Source: Musa acuminata AAA Group
Taxonomy: Eukaryota > Streptophyta > Magnoliopsida > Zingiberales > Musaceae
Direction: 5' to 3'
NCBI RefSeq assembly: GCF_036884655.1
Contig: NC_088338.1
Coordinates: 782,001 to 846,000 of the forward strand
Length of the DNA: 64,000 nucleotides
Of the stretch, positions 25,967 through 39,641 are shown piece by piece; positions within the stretch are counted from its first letter, which is position 1; the number at the start of each line of letters is the position of its first letter. A model generated the notes under the pieces. That model was not told the origin of the DNA. It did no database searches and was given only the letters and a program-made list of their open reading frames with translations. The translations under genes were made by a program, and so were the position numbers.

Positions 25967-27455
25967 TACATGTAGTATGCAGCCAGCAGTGGAATAGTCA
26001 TTAATACTGTCCTACTGAAGACTCAACAGCTGCTAATCATCTCAAATCTGATACTTGGAAATCCTAAATTCGATCAGTGACTATTTTTATTAGAAATACC
26101 AATGCACAACGCAGATTAAAAATAATCCATCAAAGAAAGCTGTCGACAGATTTTTTCCTTGTTTATAAAGGGTAAAGGATCGTTTTAATCCCAAATACTT
26201 ACGATGGACATACGCACGAGCTCCTATCAATACGGGATCTAAAAAAGATTAATATATTTTTTTATCTTTAAATATTAAAAAAAATTATTTTTATAATTCA
26301 AACCACGATCAACATACATAGCTTTTTCTTTAAATATTTAAATAGATAATTTTCGTAACTCAAACATTGATCTTTGATGTTTTAAACGAACAATCTTATC
26401 GTTGTACTTAGCTTAGGCCCATCCTCTATATCAATCCCAAATACTTGTTTTAATTAAACAAAATCTTTATGAACTAAGTTAGTAAGCATCGATGCGGATG
26501 TTTTAACAAAATAACGATATTATATTTACCTTTTCGAATAAGAAAGAACTCATACCACCTAAGGACCTATATATACATGGGTCTCAAATGGAAAGATGAA
26601 ACCTTGGTTTAAACATTACTCACCTTCAAATTATGATGCCTTGTGTCAAATCTATCCATCAAACCTGTCATGGGATGGTGTAGAATTCACACCGAGCTCC
26701 ATTATGCATCTGAATACAGTACAGGTCTTGCTATATTGCACGAAGAAAACTCACAAAAATCGAGAATGGTAAACAAAAGAACAAGAGGTAATGCAGATAC
26801 AGAAGACTTGTTCAACCCTTCAATTATATATATCCATGCCTCACTGGAATTTAGATCCACAAGTGAACAAGTCAATGAATTAAATGAAATTGGAGCAGTA
26901 TTATGTGGTGCATCACTCACACAGCTAAAAGGCCAACCATCACTCACACAGTATTAGTTCAGTCCTGTAATGAAAAGCAATCTTGTGACTCAACAGGGTC
27001 TGAAAAGTTGTGCCAATGGATTTTAGAATCACTTTCTATCGATCATATTTGAAGGAAAAAGGAGCAGGCAACATGACACATCTGTAAGGCAAAATGGTAG
27101 TTTTGAAGCTAAAAATGGATCATGGGCCTGAAAAGGGTTGCCTCAAACCCTCTCCAATCTCACACATCAGAGGAGATTTTACAGGTTTAGAGAGTTTTGG
27201 GGAGCTTATCAGAATTTGGATGATCCATTCATTCTTTTCCCAAATGACCCACTTTTCTTAATTTTACTGAATTATATTAAATTTTCAAAATTAATTAGGA
27301 TGAAAATTGGCATAGTATCGCATTATAACATCAATTAATTATGATCGTCGTAATACTAACTTAAGCATCGTAGAGATATGTATTCATTGAGAACGCTTCC
27401 GATCTAATTTTGGATATTCAATTCAATCGGTATTGAACGAACGAAGATAATCTTG

Positions 27456-27508
<53 letters not shown>

Positions 27509-28000
27509 AATAATTTTGTCATATAAATAAGTTGAAATAATCTATATTTGGGAAAATACAGAATATTTGAAATCGACAAAAATTTATAAATCGGGTCTGG
27601 TATGAACGGCGAATCCGAAGACCAATTTATATTCGGGTCGGACTTTAAACCGCCATGGAGCGATTTCGGATCCCTGAAATCACTCGACCCGAGTCCGGAC
27701 TGTTTCTGTCGCCGTTTTGACAGACAAGACTAACGGAAGTGTGCGTTGGAACAAGTGGGCCTGCCGCTTTCGCCACCAAATAGATGCCACGCGGTTGCCC
27801 TGTTTTGGGAGTCCACGGGATCTTAACGAAACGAAGAAGGGAAGCTCAAACAGAACGAAGCAAAAAGAGAGAAATATTACCGACCTTTTTCCTCGTTCTA
27901 GCTCCTGCGCCTCCTCCTCCTCCTCCTCCTCCTCACCACCACCAACGCCCGATTCCCAAGAGAAGGACAAGCAAACGGGACCCGAGGCCGCCGCCGCCGA
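25967..28000. other. Intergenic region and 5' flank of the UNC-13-like gene
   Basis: No supported gene. An AT microsatellite lies at 27459-27502. From about 27,600 on the sequence becomes GC-rich and leads into the UNC-13-like gene; a CTC-rich tract at 27904-27934 probably belongs to its 5' leader. No convincing TATA box was found. Confidence 0.55.
27459..27502. repeat. (AT)n microsatellite, about 22 copies
   Basis: Uninterrupted AT run about 500 bp upstream of the UNC-13-like start codon. Confidence 0.95.
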
Positions 28001-31000
28001 ATGGGCCGCCGCCGCCGCTGCCTCTCCGCGGGCTCGTTCGTCGACGATGCCGAGGAGGACGGCGCGGAGTTGGAGTGGCCCTTCGGCCGCCTCGACGAAC
28101 TCGGCCGCGACGAGCTCCGCGCCACCGCCTACGAGATCTTCTTCACCGCCTGCCGCTCCTCTCCCGGCTTCGGCGGCCGCTCCCCGGCCTACCACAATCC
28201 TTCTGAGACCACCGCCACCGGCGCGGCGGCTGGTGACGCTGCCGGGAGGCCGTCGTCCGGAGGCGGGGCGAACATGGCGGTCAGCAGCCGGATAAAGAGA
28301 GCCCTGGGATTGAGGACGAGGAGGGCCGCCCACATGCGCCCGATGACGCATTTAGGATCGCCTGCGATGTCGCCGGCCATGTCCAGCCTGGGCGGGGGCG
28401 GGGGAGCGATGGGTGGCGCTGGTTCCTCGGCGGGGAAGGTGAAGCAGCGGCCGATGACTTCGGCCGAGATCATGCGGCAGCAGATGGGCGTCACGGAGCT
28501 GAGGGAAACCCGCCTCAGGAAGACCCTCGTGCGCACCCTCGTCGGCCAGGTTGGTTCGTCGTCCCCCCCGAATCCCTCATGATTCCTTGCATCCATATGC
28601 ATCCGCTGCTTGTGCATCGCCAACATGATGCATATGAAATCAATGTTGATGAACCTGCAATCAATTCATCGAATGACTCTTCTTGATCAGGCGGGTAAAA
28701 GGGCAGAAGCAATCATCCTCCCTCTCGAACTCCTCCGCCACTTGAAACCGTCCGAATTCAACGACCCTCAGGAGTATCACGTATGGCAGCGGAGGCAGCT
28801 CAAGGTCCTCGAGGCAGGGCTCATTTTGCACCCCTCGATTCCCCTGGACCGGATGAACACCGCCGCAGCCCGCTTCAGCGAGATCGTGAGTGCGAGCGAG
28901 CTCAGGCCCATCGACACGAGCAAGAACTCGGAAACGATGCGGACTCTCTGCAACTGCGTCATGGCCCTCGCATGGCGCACCCATATCGGGCCTCCCGTCG
29001 AAGTGTGTCACTGGGCCGACGGCTTCCCCCTCAACGAGTACCTATACCTAGCCTTGCTCCGCTCCATCTTCGATCTCCGGGACGAGACCGTCGTGCTCGA
29101 CGAGGTCGACGAGCTGCTCGAGCTGATGAAGAAGACATGGAGCATCCTCGGGATCAACAGGATGATCCACAACGTGTGCTTCACTTGGGTCCTGTTCGAG
29201 CAATACATCGCGACCGGGCAAGTGGAGCCGGACCTGATCGCTGCGGCGCTCGCGATGCTCGTCGAGGTGGCCAACGACGCCAGGAGGCCCGACAGGGAGC
29301 CCAGGTACGTGCGGGCCTTGTCGGCAGCATTGGCCACGATGCAGGGGTGGGCGGAGAAGCGACTGCTCGAGTACCACGACTGGTTCGACAAGGTCACGAT
29401 CGGGATGATGGAGAACGTGCTCCGGTTGGCGCTCTCGACGGCAAAGATAATTAGCGAGGACTCTTCGATCGCCGGAGGTGCCGGGGTGTTCGCCGAGTTT
29501 GGGACTCCAGCTTCAACCAAATTCTCCTTGGTGAACCGCGTCGAACACTACATAAGGACTTCCATGAAGAGTACCTTCACCAAGGTCAGTGACGAAGAAT
29601 GTGATCCTTCAATTAGACCTGTGTGTTCTTTGTGACTGAATTCTGACAGCCAAGCCAATGACTTCAGATCTTTGAGAACGAGAACGGGAAGATCGATAGC
29701 ATGGTGGTGGAAGTAGACGAGGACCCCAACGACACACTTGTGAATCTCGCCAAAGAAACAGAGAAGCTGGCCATGTTTGAGAAGGAGAACTACAGCCATA
29801 TACTGAAGAGGTGGCATCCTGTTCCGACGGTAGTGGCGGCAGTGACGCTTCACCATTGCTTCGGCATAGTGCTGAAGCAGCACTTAGAGAGGGTCACAGG
29901 CCTCACGAATGAGTTGGTGAGGGTGTTGCACACAGCGGGGAAGCTGGAGAAGAAGCTGGTTCAAATGGCCGTCGAGGATTCGGCCGACGCAGAAGACGGC
30001 GGCAAGAGGATCATGGGGGAGATGATCTCCTTCGAGGTGGATTCCGTCATCTTGAACCTCATGAAGAATTGGATTGATGAGAGGCTCAGGATGGGAAGGG
30101 AGTGTGTATTCAGAGCTAAAGAGACAGAGGTAAGTGGTTCATGGTTATCATCAAGAATCTCCCTGTAGAGTGCATCTGACACCAATACATGTTAATTTTG
30201 CGATGCAACAGACTTGGAACCCCAAGTCCAAGTCGGAGCCATATGCACAGTCTGCAGTGGATCTGATGAAGCTGGCCAAGGTGACGGTGGACGAGTTCTT
30301 CGAGATCCAAGTGTCAGGAAGGGATGAACTGGTGCAGAAGCTTGCAGATGGCTTGGATTCTCTGTTCCAGGACTACATCTCTTTTGTTGCGTCATGTGGT
30401 ATGTAATGGCTTCTTTGTTCTGACGGGACAATTAGAGTATGATCACGGTCACCGAACGCTCTGCTGCAGGTTCGAAGCAGAGCTACATCCCGGCGCTCCC
30501 GCAGCTAACGAGGTGCAACCAGGACTCCATGGTCCTGCAACTATGGAAGAAGGCAGCCACCCCATGCAAAGCAGGCATCGACCCTGGCCTCCTCCACGCT
30601 CCATGCAAAGCGGGAATAGACCGTCGCAGCTTCCACCCGGTGCGCATGCCTGGCGGTGCGGGCGACATCACCAACCACCCGCGCCCCACCGCCAGCCGCG
30701 GCACCCAGCGACTCTACGTGCGCCTAAACACCCTGCACTACCTCCTCGGCGTCCTGCACTCCATCGACAAGTCCCTCTCCTTCTTCTCCCGCCCCGGCCC
30801 TTCCCCGTCTCCTCGCACTCCCATGCTATCGCGGCGGCGAGCCGCCGGCCCCACCCACTTCGACCTGGCCCGCTCCACCGTCCACGCCGCCATCCTGCAC
30901 GTCGCCGAGGTCGCCGCTAACCGCCTCATCTTCCTCGACTCATCCCAGTCCTTCTACGACTCCCTGTACGTCGGCAGCGTAGCTGAAGCTCGCATACGGC

Positions 31001-31503
31001 CCACCCTCCGGATCCTGAAGCAGAATCTGTCGCTTCTCGTCTCGGTGCTCACGGACCGGGCGCAGCCGCTGGCGGTGAAGGAGATAATGAAGGCTTCCTT
31101 CGAGGCCTTCTTGATGGTGCTGTTGGCCGGGGGGAGCGGGCGAGCCTTCGCGAGGACGGACCACGACATGATCGCGGAGGACATAGCGAACCTGAAGCGG
31201 GTATTCTGCACCAGCGGGGAGGGGCTGCTGTCGGAGGAGGTGGTGCAGAAGGAGGCGGCGGTGTCGGACGGGGTGGTGTCGCTGATGTGCCTGCCCACCG
31301 AGAAGCTGGTCGAGGAGTTCAGCATCATGGCATGCGAAGCCAGCGGGCTGGGGAGGTCAATGGAGCGGGTGCCGATGCCGCCGACGTCCGGCAGGTGGCA
31401 CCGATCCGATCCCAACACGGTGCTCAGGGTGTTGTGCCACCGGAACGACGACGTCGCGAACCGATTCTTGAAGAGGGCTTTTGATTTGCCGAAGAGGAGG
31501 TAA
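28001..31503 (+). CDS. UNC-13 homologue with MUN domain (DUF810 family), membrane trafficking
   Basis: Plant UNC-13-like proteins with a MUN/Munc13-homology domain act in vesicle tethering and exocytosis; PATROL1, which controls proton-pump delivery in guard cells, is the studied member. Exons by GT-AG borders: 28001-28549, 28691-29584, 29668-30129, 30212-30398, 30470-31503, joining in phase to 1041 residues, close to the family's usual 950-1100. The N-terminus carries the family block ELEWPFGRLDELGRDELRAT followed by AYEIFFTACRSSPGFGG. A Gly/Ala-rich linker follows, then MSTAEIMR-like TSAEIMRQQMGVTE, and from exon 2 the long helical domain with EYHVWQRRQLKVLEAGL, NRVEHYIRTSMKS (exon 2 end) and AVDLMKLAKVTVDEFFEIQ (exon 4). 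The C-terminal exon carries RLYVRLNTLHYLLGVL and LLAGGSGRAF. The coding sequence is strongly GC-rich. No membrane segment is seen. The upstream leader is CT-rich. The start is the first ATG preceding the family block. Confidence 0.93.
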
Positions 31504-34500
31504 AGGCAGTAGTTGTTTGTACTCACAGTTAGGTGTTTACTATGCTGCGAGAAAAGGAGAACAGCCTGTGTAAATAGAAGAAAACGAGGATTCTAATTAT
31601 CCTAATATAAAGACCATTTTGTTGTCCTAACTCCATGACATAATTGATACATGTATCATCAGATTCGACAAAAGGAATGCACCCAAAATGTACTCCAACA
31701 GTCAAGAATATTTCATAATAGAAAACAATGTCCCTAAAAAATTCGAGTGCTCGTATTTAATCTAATTAATTCGTCTTGAAAACATATATCGATCACCTCA
31801 TCGAATGCTTACCTTCGTATTTTTGTTGTAATCCTGCATTTAGAAAAGAATGAATGTTTTTGTTGATGTGTTATCTTCCCTTCAGAATGACTAGACTACA
31901 AGGATCGAGTTTGAGGTGCAAAGGAATTCTGACAGTGGTCACATCAGAATTTAATACTTCTCTCGCTCTGTCAATTACAATACACGAAAAAAACAAAAAA
32001 GTGAGGCTTGGGAAGCTCCTCTCTACTTGAAAATGCCCCATCTTCCAATTAGATCAAACTAGTCGTCAGCTCAACTTACTCTGATACCAAACTATGACAT
32101 CTTAATATATCTAAATTCAAGATATTTTCTTTGCAAATATTGAAAATTAATCAATGACCAAAAAGTTCACAATATCATTAGCAACAATTACCAATATTTT
32201 TGTAAAAAGACATGGTTCAGACCATAACACAATTCGAGCATGCAAAACAAATGATATTATTGTAAAGATCAGATTGTGCAACAATCAAAACATATGGGAG
32301 ACTAATCATGTGAAGCAATGGATATTTAGATTGCATAAAAAAACAGGAACTTGATGAAATAAATACAATCCGAAGAGGAAGAATGATTTAAGAGAGCGGA
32401 ATTCATTTGCTGCCAAGGTGACGAAAACACAACAATAGTGTTGATTGCGCTTGCTTTTCGGAATAAGTTGCTTGCAAAGGATAAAATAAAATAAAAAGAA
32501 TCATTTAACATTATATGGACATATCCTCTGGAAACAAATAGATATTGTAATTAAAAGACCTAATTTAACTAAGAATAACTTTATATAAAAATCAATGGTG
32601 ATAAAACATCCATATAACCAATCCCAAATAGTTGGGATATCATGACATTATTATTATTTTGCATTCCTAATGGAAGAGAGGAAAGGGTCATCAGGTGAAG
32701 ACCCTACTGATTACACGATGTTGGTGTGCAGCTTGCCAACCTCCACCAACAATTTGCCTGGTCAACTAACTACAAAACTAATCCTATTAAGCTGTCTGCT
32801 AGAGATCAGAAAAGTTTAAAGAACAAATAGTGCTAATGAAATTGAAAAATGCTGATAAAAAAAAAACAAGTTATTGAAGATTAGTGACATTGGAATCCAA
32901 ACTTCTAGCTTTGTAGTGGACCGTACAACATTTCTGAAATTGGAAAAATGATCTCACATGTCGCCCTAAAGAAGACCCAGAAACACGCTAATATGTGCTC
33001 ATCGATTGTACTACGTTTAACTGCAGTCTAAAGCTATATGAATTGCATGGAGATCATAGGTTGACTGACCTGCTGTGCATTGAACATCATTGACACTAGC
33101 GCTAGCCTGTGGCCGGTTTGCAAAAGGCAAGATTCATGATTCTTAATGGTCTGCTAACACAACAGGATAGACAACAGATTAACTTCACAATATCTAGAGA
33201 ATGTAACCAATTCATGCATTGCATAGACCTAAAAATATGTTGTCACCTTAAGAAACATTAATCTAATGTTGAAAATCTTAATGCCAACTTGGCTTTACTA
33301 TTCTACCTTCAATAACTTGTTAGATCAGATATCTGAAAATATAACTCGTTAATAAATAGCACCTGAACCATAACTTACTATCATTCTTAACATTTATATG
33401 AAATTAAAACGGAATAAGATCAAAACTATTGAATAAGCAATGCTCCTATATCAAGTTTTTCAAGGATAGCCTATTTGTTTTCACAGAATTCAACTTAAAC
33501 CAGCTACTTCATGACCGGTGACCATCTATAACAATTATTTACTAAATCTCACGTTAATAGAGAAAATGCATCCAAAAATCTCATAGATGGATGTATATCA
33601 TCTCTAACATACCACCAGCATCTCATGCGAGCCAAGGGACCTCCATATAACTGAAACATCAAACCATCAATGTTTTTAAGTGTTCTGGCTCAATAAACAC
33701 CACAAGCATGTGACAGCTTCCTCAATGCTTTTGCACCTTACTCTGCAAGAAGCTTCATTTGGTAGAGTGGGAGGCAATTTCATATGCGGCGCCGCCTGTA
33801 CAAAAGGCATAGAGGGAAGAAACGATTATGCCATTGACAAATATCTGAAGTACTACTACGATTGGCATGTTCCCTACTCAAATAACAGTTTACTCCATCA
33901 TAAAGTAGTCTCCACTACTCTGTATGTCCCTACTCTTTAAGTCAAAGCTACTGATGCTACTTTGATAGAAATACATCTCTACAGCATCTGCCAGATATCT
34001 GGAAGCTAGGCAAATAACACATCTTTACACTTAATACTCACAAGAAGAGAACAGACATAGTAGCAGGCGGTGATAACAACCAAAATAGATATTCCCAGTA
34101 CTACCACCAAGTTGCTTCATAAAAAAAGTAAAGTCAATGCCACAGATATATTAGCAAACTACATTACCAAAACACAAAATAGAAATGGTCCATTAGCTAC
34201 TCTAGCTTGTAACTAGAGGCAGAGCTAGGGCATAAATTTCTAGAAAAGCAGAAAACACAACTAATCACGCCAAACTTGAGAACTGGAAGCTTTCGAAACA
34301 GTAATATGAGGTATCAACTACTCCTCAGAACTAATACTTATTTTATACTACGAAGAGAAGAGAATTGCAGTTTAACTACTGAGATCAAGCAGTCCAACCC
34401 GGGATGAAGTTTGATTTTCTTTGCGATGCGCCAGACAATGGCCCAAGAAGCTCATAAGAGAGGCATTAGCTGCATAAATAAGAAAACCAACCCTCATTCA

Positions 34501-34534
34501 TGAATACCCAGTTGGAACTGAAATCCTTCTGCAG
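31504..34534. other. Intergenic region between convergent genes
   Basis: About 3 kb of AT-rich sequence between the 3' ends of the UNC-13-like (+) and RNA-binding protein (-) genes. Part of each end will be 3' UTR. No splice-linked reading frame, RNA gene or element boundary was recognised. Short open frames around 33,680-33,940 lack any domain. Confidence 0.5.
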
Positions 34535-37308
34535 TTACTGCTGCTGGGCTTGCCTGCCCTGTGGACCACCATAACCACCTCCATAACTAACTGGACCACC
34601 AGGGGGCCCATTCACATGAGATGCTCCATACGGCCCTCCCTGTGAAGGGTCAGACCTCCATGCATTTGGATAACCCGAACCTGCATTAGCATCTCCATAC
34701 CCACCACCCATGTAAGCAGATCCAGGTCCTTGTTCACCTGAGTTTCCCGACGGATTGGTAACTGAACCGCCACTACCGCGTGCACCAACAGACCCATAGC
34801 CACCTTGGTTACCATAAGGCCCTTCTGACCCTCCATATGCACCATAACCATAACCCTGATTCATGTAACCAGAGGACCCATTTTGGCCGGTTGGCGCTGC
34901 ACCAGATCCTCCACTGGCTGCTGAAGAATTCCATGAGGGGGCTGGACCATAGGCTGTGCTTCCACCATAGCTTGCAGAACCATAACCAGCTGGAGCTTGA
35001 TTACCCCAAAGGTTCCTTTGACCACCTGGGGTACCACTTACATAACCAGCATTAGGAGCATTAGGATTTGCATAGGTCCCAGGAGGTCCACCGTACCCCC
35101 CAGCGGCATTTCCATAGCCCCCAACACCATAACCTGCATAACCAACACCATTATTTGCTGCTCCAAACCCATAACCAGGTGCACCATAGCCAGAGGAGCC
35201 GTAGGCTGGATATCCACCGCCTCCTGATTGAGGTTGCATGTACCTATTAGCATCTGGCCTACCATCATATGAGCTAGAGTTACCACTAGAACCACCATAT
35301 GACGGATACGACCCACCGGCCATTGATCGGCCGCTACCAGTGTTTGGATTTGCATCTTTTGGAAGGGCACGCTTGACTTCCACAAGCTTGCCATTCATAT
35401 CATGAAAGGGCTTGAGAAGAACTTCATCAGCGGTATCCTCTGAATCAAAAGAGATGAACCCAAAGCCTCGAGGGCGATGGGTATTTTGGTCATACATCAC
35501 AACTGCATCAGTTACAGTGCCGTAGGCCTCAAAGTACTGACGAAATCCATCTTCTGTCAGGGTGGGTGGCAACCCTCCAACGAATATCTTTTTGGACCTG
35601 ATGCTTGAACCAGCACCTGCTCCCACTGACCTCCCGACAGGGGGGTTTCCAGACCTGACAGATGTTTGCTGCTCTTCTCTCGAAAGAGCCCTTTTGGCTT
35701 CCACCTGGTGATCAAATCAGGAAGTACAGAAAAAAAGATACTATGGACATCAACAGATAAGAAAGAACGCAGTATCAAGATTTCACCAATACTCTTCTAC
35801 ATCACAAAAGAAAAGGAACCTTTCAGAGAATGCCAACAGAAAAATAATGCAAGATATAAAGAAAGGACAAAAAGATTAAAATGATCCGACTTTCTGTAAT
35901 GTCCTGTAACTTCTCCCACAAACTAAACCATTACAAAATTGCATCTTCAAAAGTAAACAAAAAACATATGACATCAAATTATATTAATATAACATAGAGC
36001 GTATTCCTGGTAGTCCTCTTTTATGAAGAATTTTCTAAGGCAGCAAGATTAACTTCTTTCCCCCACCACCCCGATAAAGTATATAAACATATGATACCTT
36101 GTTGAAATTAACAGTCACTTCTTTCTCGAGTTTTTGTTCTATTTCTCTAATCTTCTTCACCTCTTTCTCATCATCCAAAAGTTCTCTTGATAATTATCGT
36201 CTTCCATTAAATAAAATGTCACTCTATAGGAGGCAAAATACCCTATCAATTTTGTCCATCATCATGAATTTAATCCCAAACAAAGATCTCTTACTGCCAG
36301 ATTTTCGAAACAATATCAGGAACAGAAACCACACGTCAAATTTATAAAAGGCATGAATAGCAAGAACCAATTAGCTCCGCATGTCTCCAAAGATAGCACA
36401 ATACAAGCATAACTAATCATAAGCGCAAAACAAAAATAAACTCTCAAGATAGTAATCAACTTCAAGCATATAAATGAAGTACAAAATCCATATGCCAAAC
36501 GCAAGAGATGGACCAAGAAAGTTCCAGCAGTACATCAAACAGCTAAGCATGAGAAAGAACCAAACCTTAAAATCAGTTTATAACAAATTTCGTATGTCAC
36601 TCTAATATACTAATTGAGGTAACCCATAATCCAACTCCATACAAATAAGTGCACCAGAATACAAGAAAAAAAATTCATATACTCCAGAAAGATGATAGAG
36701 ATCCCAAATTGTTGAAAGATCAAATAAACCATCTGATATTATTTTCTAAAAAAAGAAAGACCACTAGCAAATCGTGACAATTTCGTGGTCCAAAATACTG
36801 AGACAAAACCATAGAACACAAAGAAAAAACGCTAATTTTTTTGTCAGAAGAATAAAAACACAACGTTAATAAGTTTAACGAGTATAAGTAGTGACCACAC
36901 GTCAAAACCCTATTTCTCACATCATCAAAACCTAAGAACCGAAACTCCACAACCATCACGAATTTGCCAAATAATCCACAGATCTAAGTAATGGACCCAT
37001 TTTCACATCAAATCCAAGCAAAACACATCCAAAACCTACGGATCCGAGAAGGAAAACAAGTAGAGAGAAAAGGTGATGAAGCTCACGTTGCGGCCATCGA
37101 TGTTGTGTTTGTCCTGGAGGACGCGGTCGAGGACGGAGGGATCGGCGAAGACGACGAATCCGAAGCCCCTGGGGCGGCCAGTGGTCTTATCCCTCATGAT
37201 GGTGGCGTCGAGGACCTCCCCATAGTTCCCGAAGTGTTCCCTGAGCTTCTCCTCGGAGGTCTCCCACGAAATCCCGCCGATGAACAACTTCCCCTCGTCC
37301 GAATCCAT
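34535..37308 (-). CDS. Glycine-rich RNA-binding protein with two RRMs (hnRNP A/B / RNP1-like)
   Basis: Nuclear or cytoplasmic RNA-binding protein expected to act in mRNA processing or transport. Two exons on the minus strand: 37308-37087 and 35704-34535, separated by a 1382-bp intron inside RRM1; joined they give 463 residues. RRM1 has RNP2 KLFIGG at 7-12 and RNP1 RGFGFVVF at 47-54. RRM2 has RNP2 KIFVGG at 113-118 and RNP1 RGFGFISF at 152-159. From about residue 190 the protein is a Gly/Tyr/Ser/Asn-rich low-complexity tail, a prion-like region of the kind that drives RNP granule assembly. The architecture matches plant hnRNP1/RNP1 and Musashi-like proteins. The start ATG sits just before the first beta strand. 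The 5' leader region upstream of 37308 is pyrimidine-rich on the sense strand. Confidence 0.93.
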
Positions 37309-39641
37309 CCCACCCTGCGGGATAATGGAGGAGACGCAGAGAGGAAGAGGAGAGGAGAATGAGAGGTGACGCCGCCGACTTTGGGAGGAACCGAAGAAGA
37401 GAAACCCAAATGGAGAGGGACAAAATGCGAGGTTGATTCCAATCCAATGGTCGAGATTTGTCGTTCGGACAGGTGCGAAGGTTACCCTTTCGGAAATCGC
37501 AAGGACTCGACGCTCGCTTCGACGACCACGATGCCTCCGTCATCCTTGATGATTAGATCGTAGCCGTTTATTTAAGGCTGAGTCCCGACTTAGAAATTGG
37601 ATATAAAAAATAAAAAATAGCTTTCTATAATATTCTAATTTTAAAAATTAATATTTTATCATTTATATAATTATTAAAATTAAAGTAATTATTTTTTGGA
37701 TCCTTACAACAAATATAAGAAGATATATATTAATAAAAAAAAGTCTCTTTTGTTATTCTGTATTTATGTTAAGACACGACAATTTCCTAGATGTTTCGAA
37801 GAATTATGTGTTTATAATCATAACGTTTCTAAGTGTTTTTATGCTCTACTTACTAATTATAAAATTATATTTTGTTATAAAACATAAGTGATGTATTTTA
37901 TTTTCTCTTTCCTTTTTATCATACAATTCTTTTTTTTTCTTGGTATTGTGATCATTGTTGTCTCTTTTTATTCTTTCATTTATTTCTTATGTTGAAATAA
38001 TAAAGAAAGTCATATATTTATTTTTGATTTCTTTTTTTTACCAAGAATGAAGTTTAAAAATCAACATCATTTTAATTGTTTGGAGTTATTGAAACACCAA
38101 TGATCATTAGGTTTTTGGAATGTTTTGTATTATTGATCATATGTAATCATGTGATATTAGTATATTTTCTCTTCACAAATTTTGATTTGGAGATTTCTTT
38201 TGGTATTTTCCACCTACCCTATTCTTTATGTGGTCCTTCACTCCAAAGGATTTTATATATTATTGGAATCATCTTAATTATCTTCCAAAAAAAAATAATA
38301 TAATGACCCACCAAAAAGCATTTATCTTAAAGGTGTTGGGCAACACTATGCACTATCTATAACATTAATTGGGTGCTTCTAACCTCAAATAGATATGAAT
38401 GTCAATCATTCAGTAAGGTAGGAAACAATTGATGTCTAATAATATAAGGTTTCACTAATTTGTGATGGATATTTTTGTATAGATTATGATGCACGTTTGG
38501 TTCATCGAACTTATTTCCTCTCACTCGAGACAAAGTAGAAAAAAGCTTCCATGTAATGGGCCAAAAACAATTAAGAACAAGACATAATTACAATAATAAC
38601 TATGGCACATAAGAACGAGACAACTAAGTTTTCTTTTGTATGGGCCATAATAGCAATTCAGGCTACACAAAAGACGAAAATTTGAGTTAGGACAAACCTA
38701 ATCCAAGAGATTAGCACATTTTTAATGTAGGTAAGTAATAAACAAAGTTTAATGCTTATTTCAAGGTTTTGTGAATAAACTTTAAAGGTATTTTAGCTGA
38801 GATGGCCTCTAATATTATTAGATCAAGAAATAGTAAATAGTTGCATCAATAATATCGAATAAAAATATAATAGTATATGATAAATGGGTCTCTCTTGATC
38901 GTTAGATATGAATTGTTCATATGTGTTAGTTTGAAGCAAGTCGATCGGATTCATATTCTTTAGTTTATCGGAGTTATTCTATATGAATCATCTTTATTTT
39001 GAGCGAGAGTTTTTTTTTTGTAACTATAAAAAAGATAATAAAGAATTCTTTTATAATTATTCTTTGATGCTTAAGTCAATTAAAAATTTTCATTGCCTCC
39101 AAATACAATAAGTCCAGTGTTTGAGTGAAAATAGTAGAAAGAAAGACTTGGGGTTTGTGTTTAAGTAAATGAATAGGTTTACCATATTGTTATTATATGA
39201 TATATCTTTTATAATGTATGGTTACAGAAGAATATAGATATCTTTCATAGTAATAAAAATATATTAATTATAATAATAGTAGTGAGATTGATAACTTCGG
39301 ATGAATTTTAACACTGATTGAGGGAGTGACACCTCATAGGAAAAATCATATCTTTGTGTTTAATAGAAAATGAAGCATGGTACTCGAGAAAAGATGATAG
39401 TTTATGATTGAGATATGACTCTCAATATGAATTATATCATGTAAAAGAATGACATAATTATTCTTATAAACTCCACACATTAATTTGCTCATGAGAGATT
39501 AACCAATGGCTCATGCATCAAGACTTAGAAGGCTTAAAAGAGGCTTCGATGTTCATCATAGAACTACAAGGCATCCTTTCTTTCTTTGAGGATGAAGGAT
39601 AAGGATGGCTCATTTATTGCTGGAAGAAGTGACTGAAGACA
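37309..39641. other. AT-rich intergenic region
   Basis: The first 200-250 bp contain the 5' leader and promoter of the RNA-binding protein gene (minus strand); a TATA-like TTAAATAAA on the minus strand lies near 37567-37576 but is far from the ATG. The remaining 2 kb is AT-rich, with no supported gene or element. Confidence 0.5.

Noticed and set aside
27680..28351. Minus-strand open frame of about 223 codons opposite the UNC-13-like first exon
   Set aside because: Ala/Gly/Arg-rich antisense shadow of a GC-rich exon; no domain and the plus strand is clearly coding.
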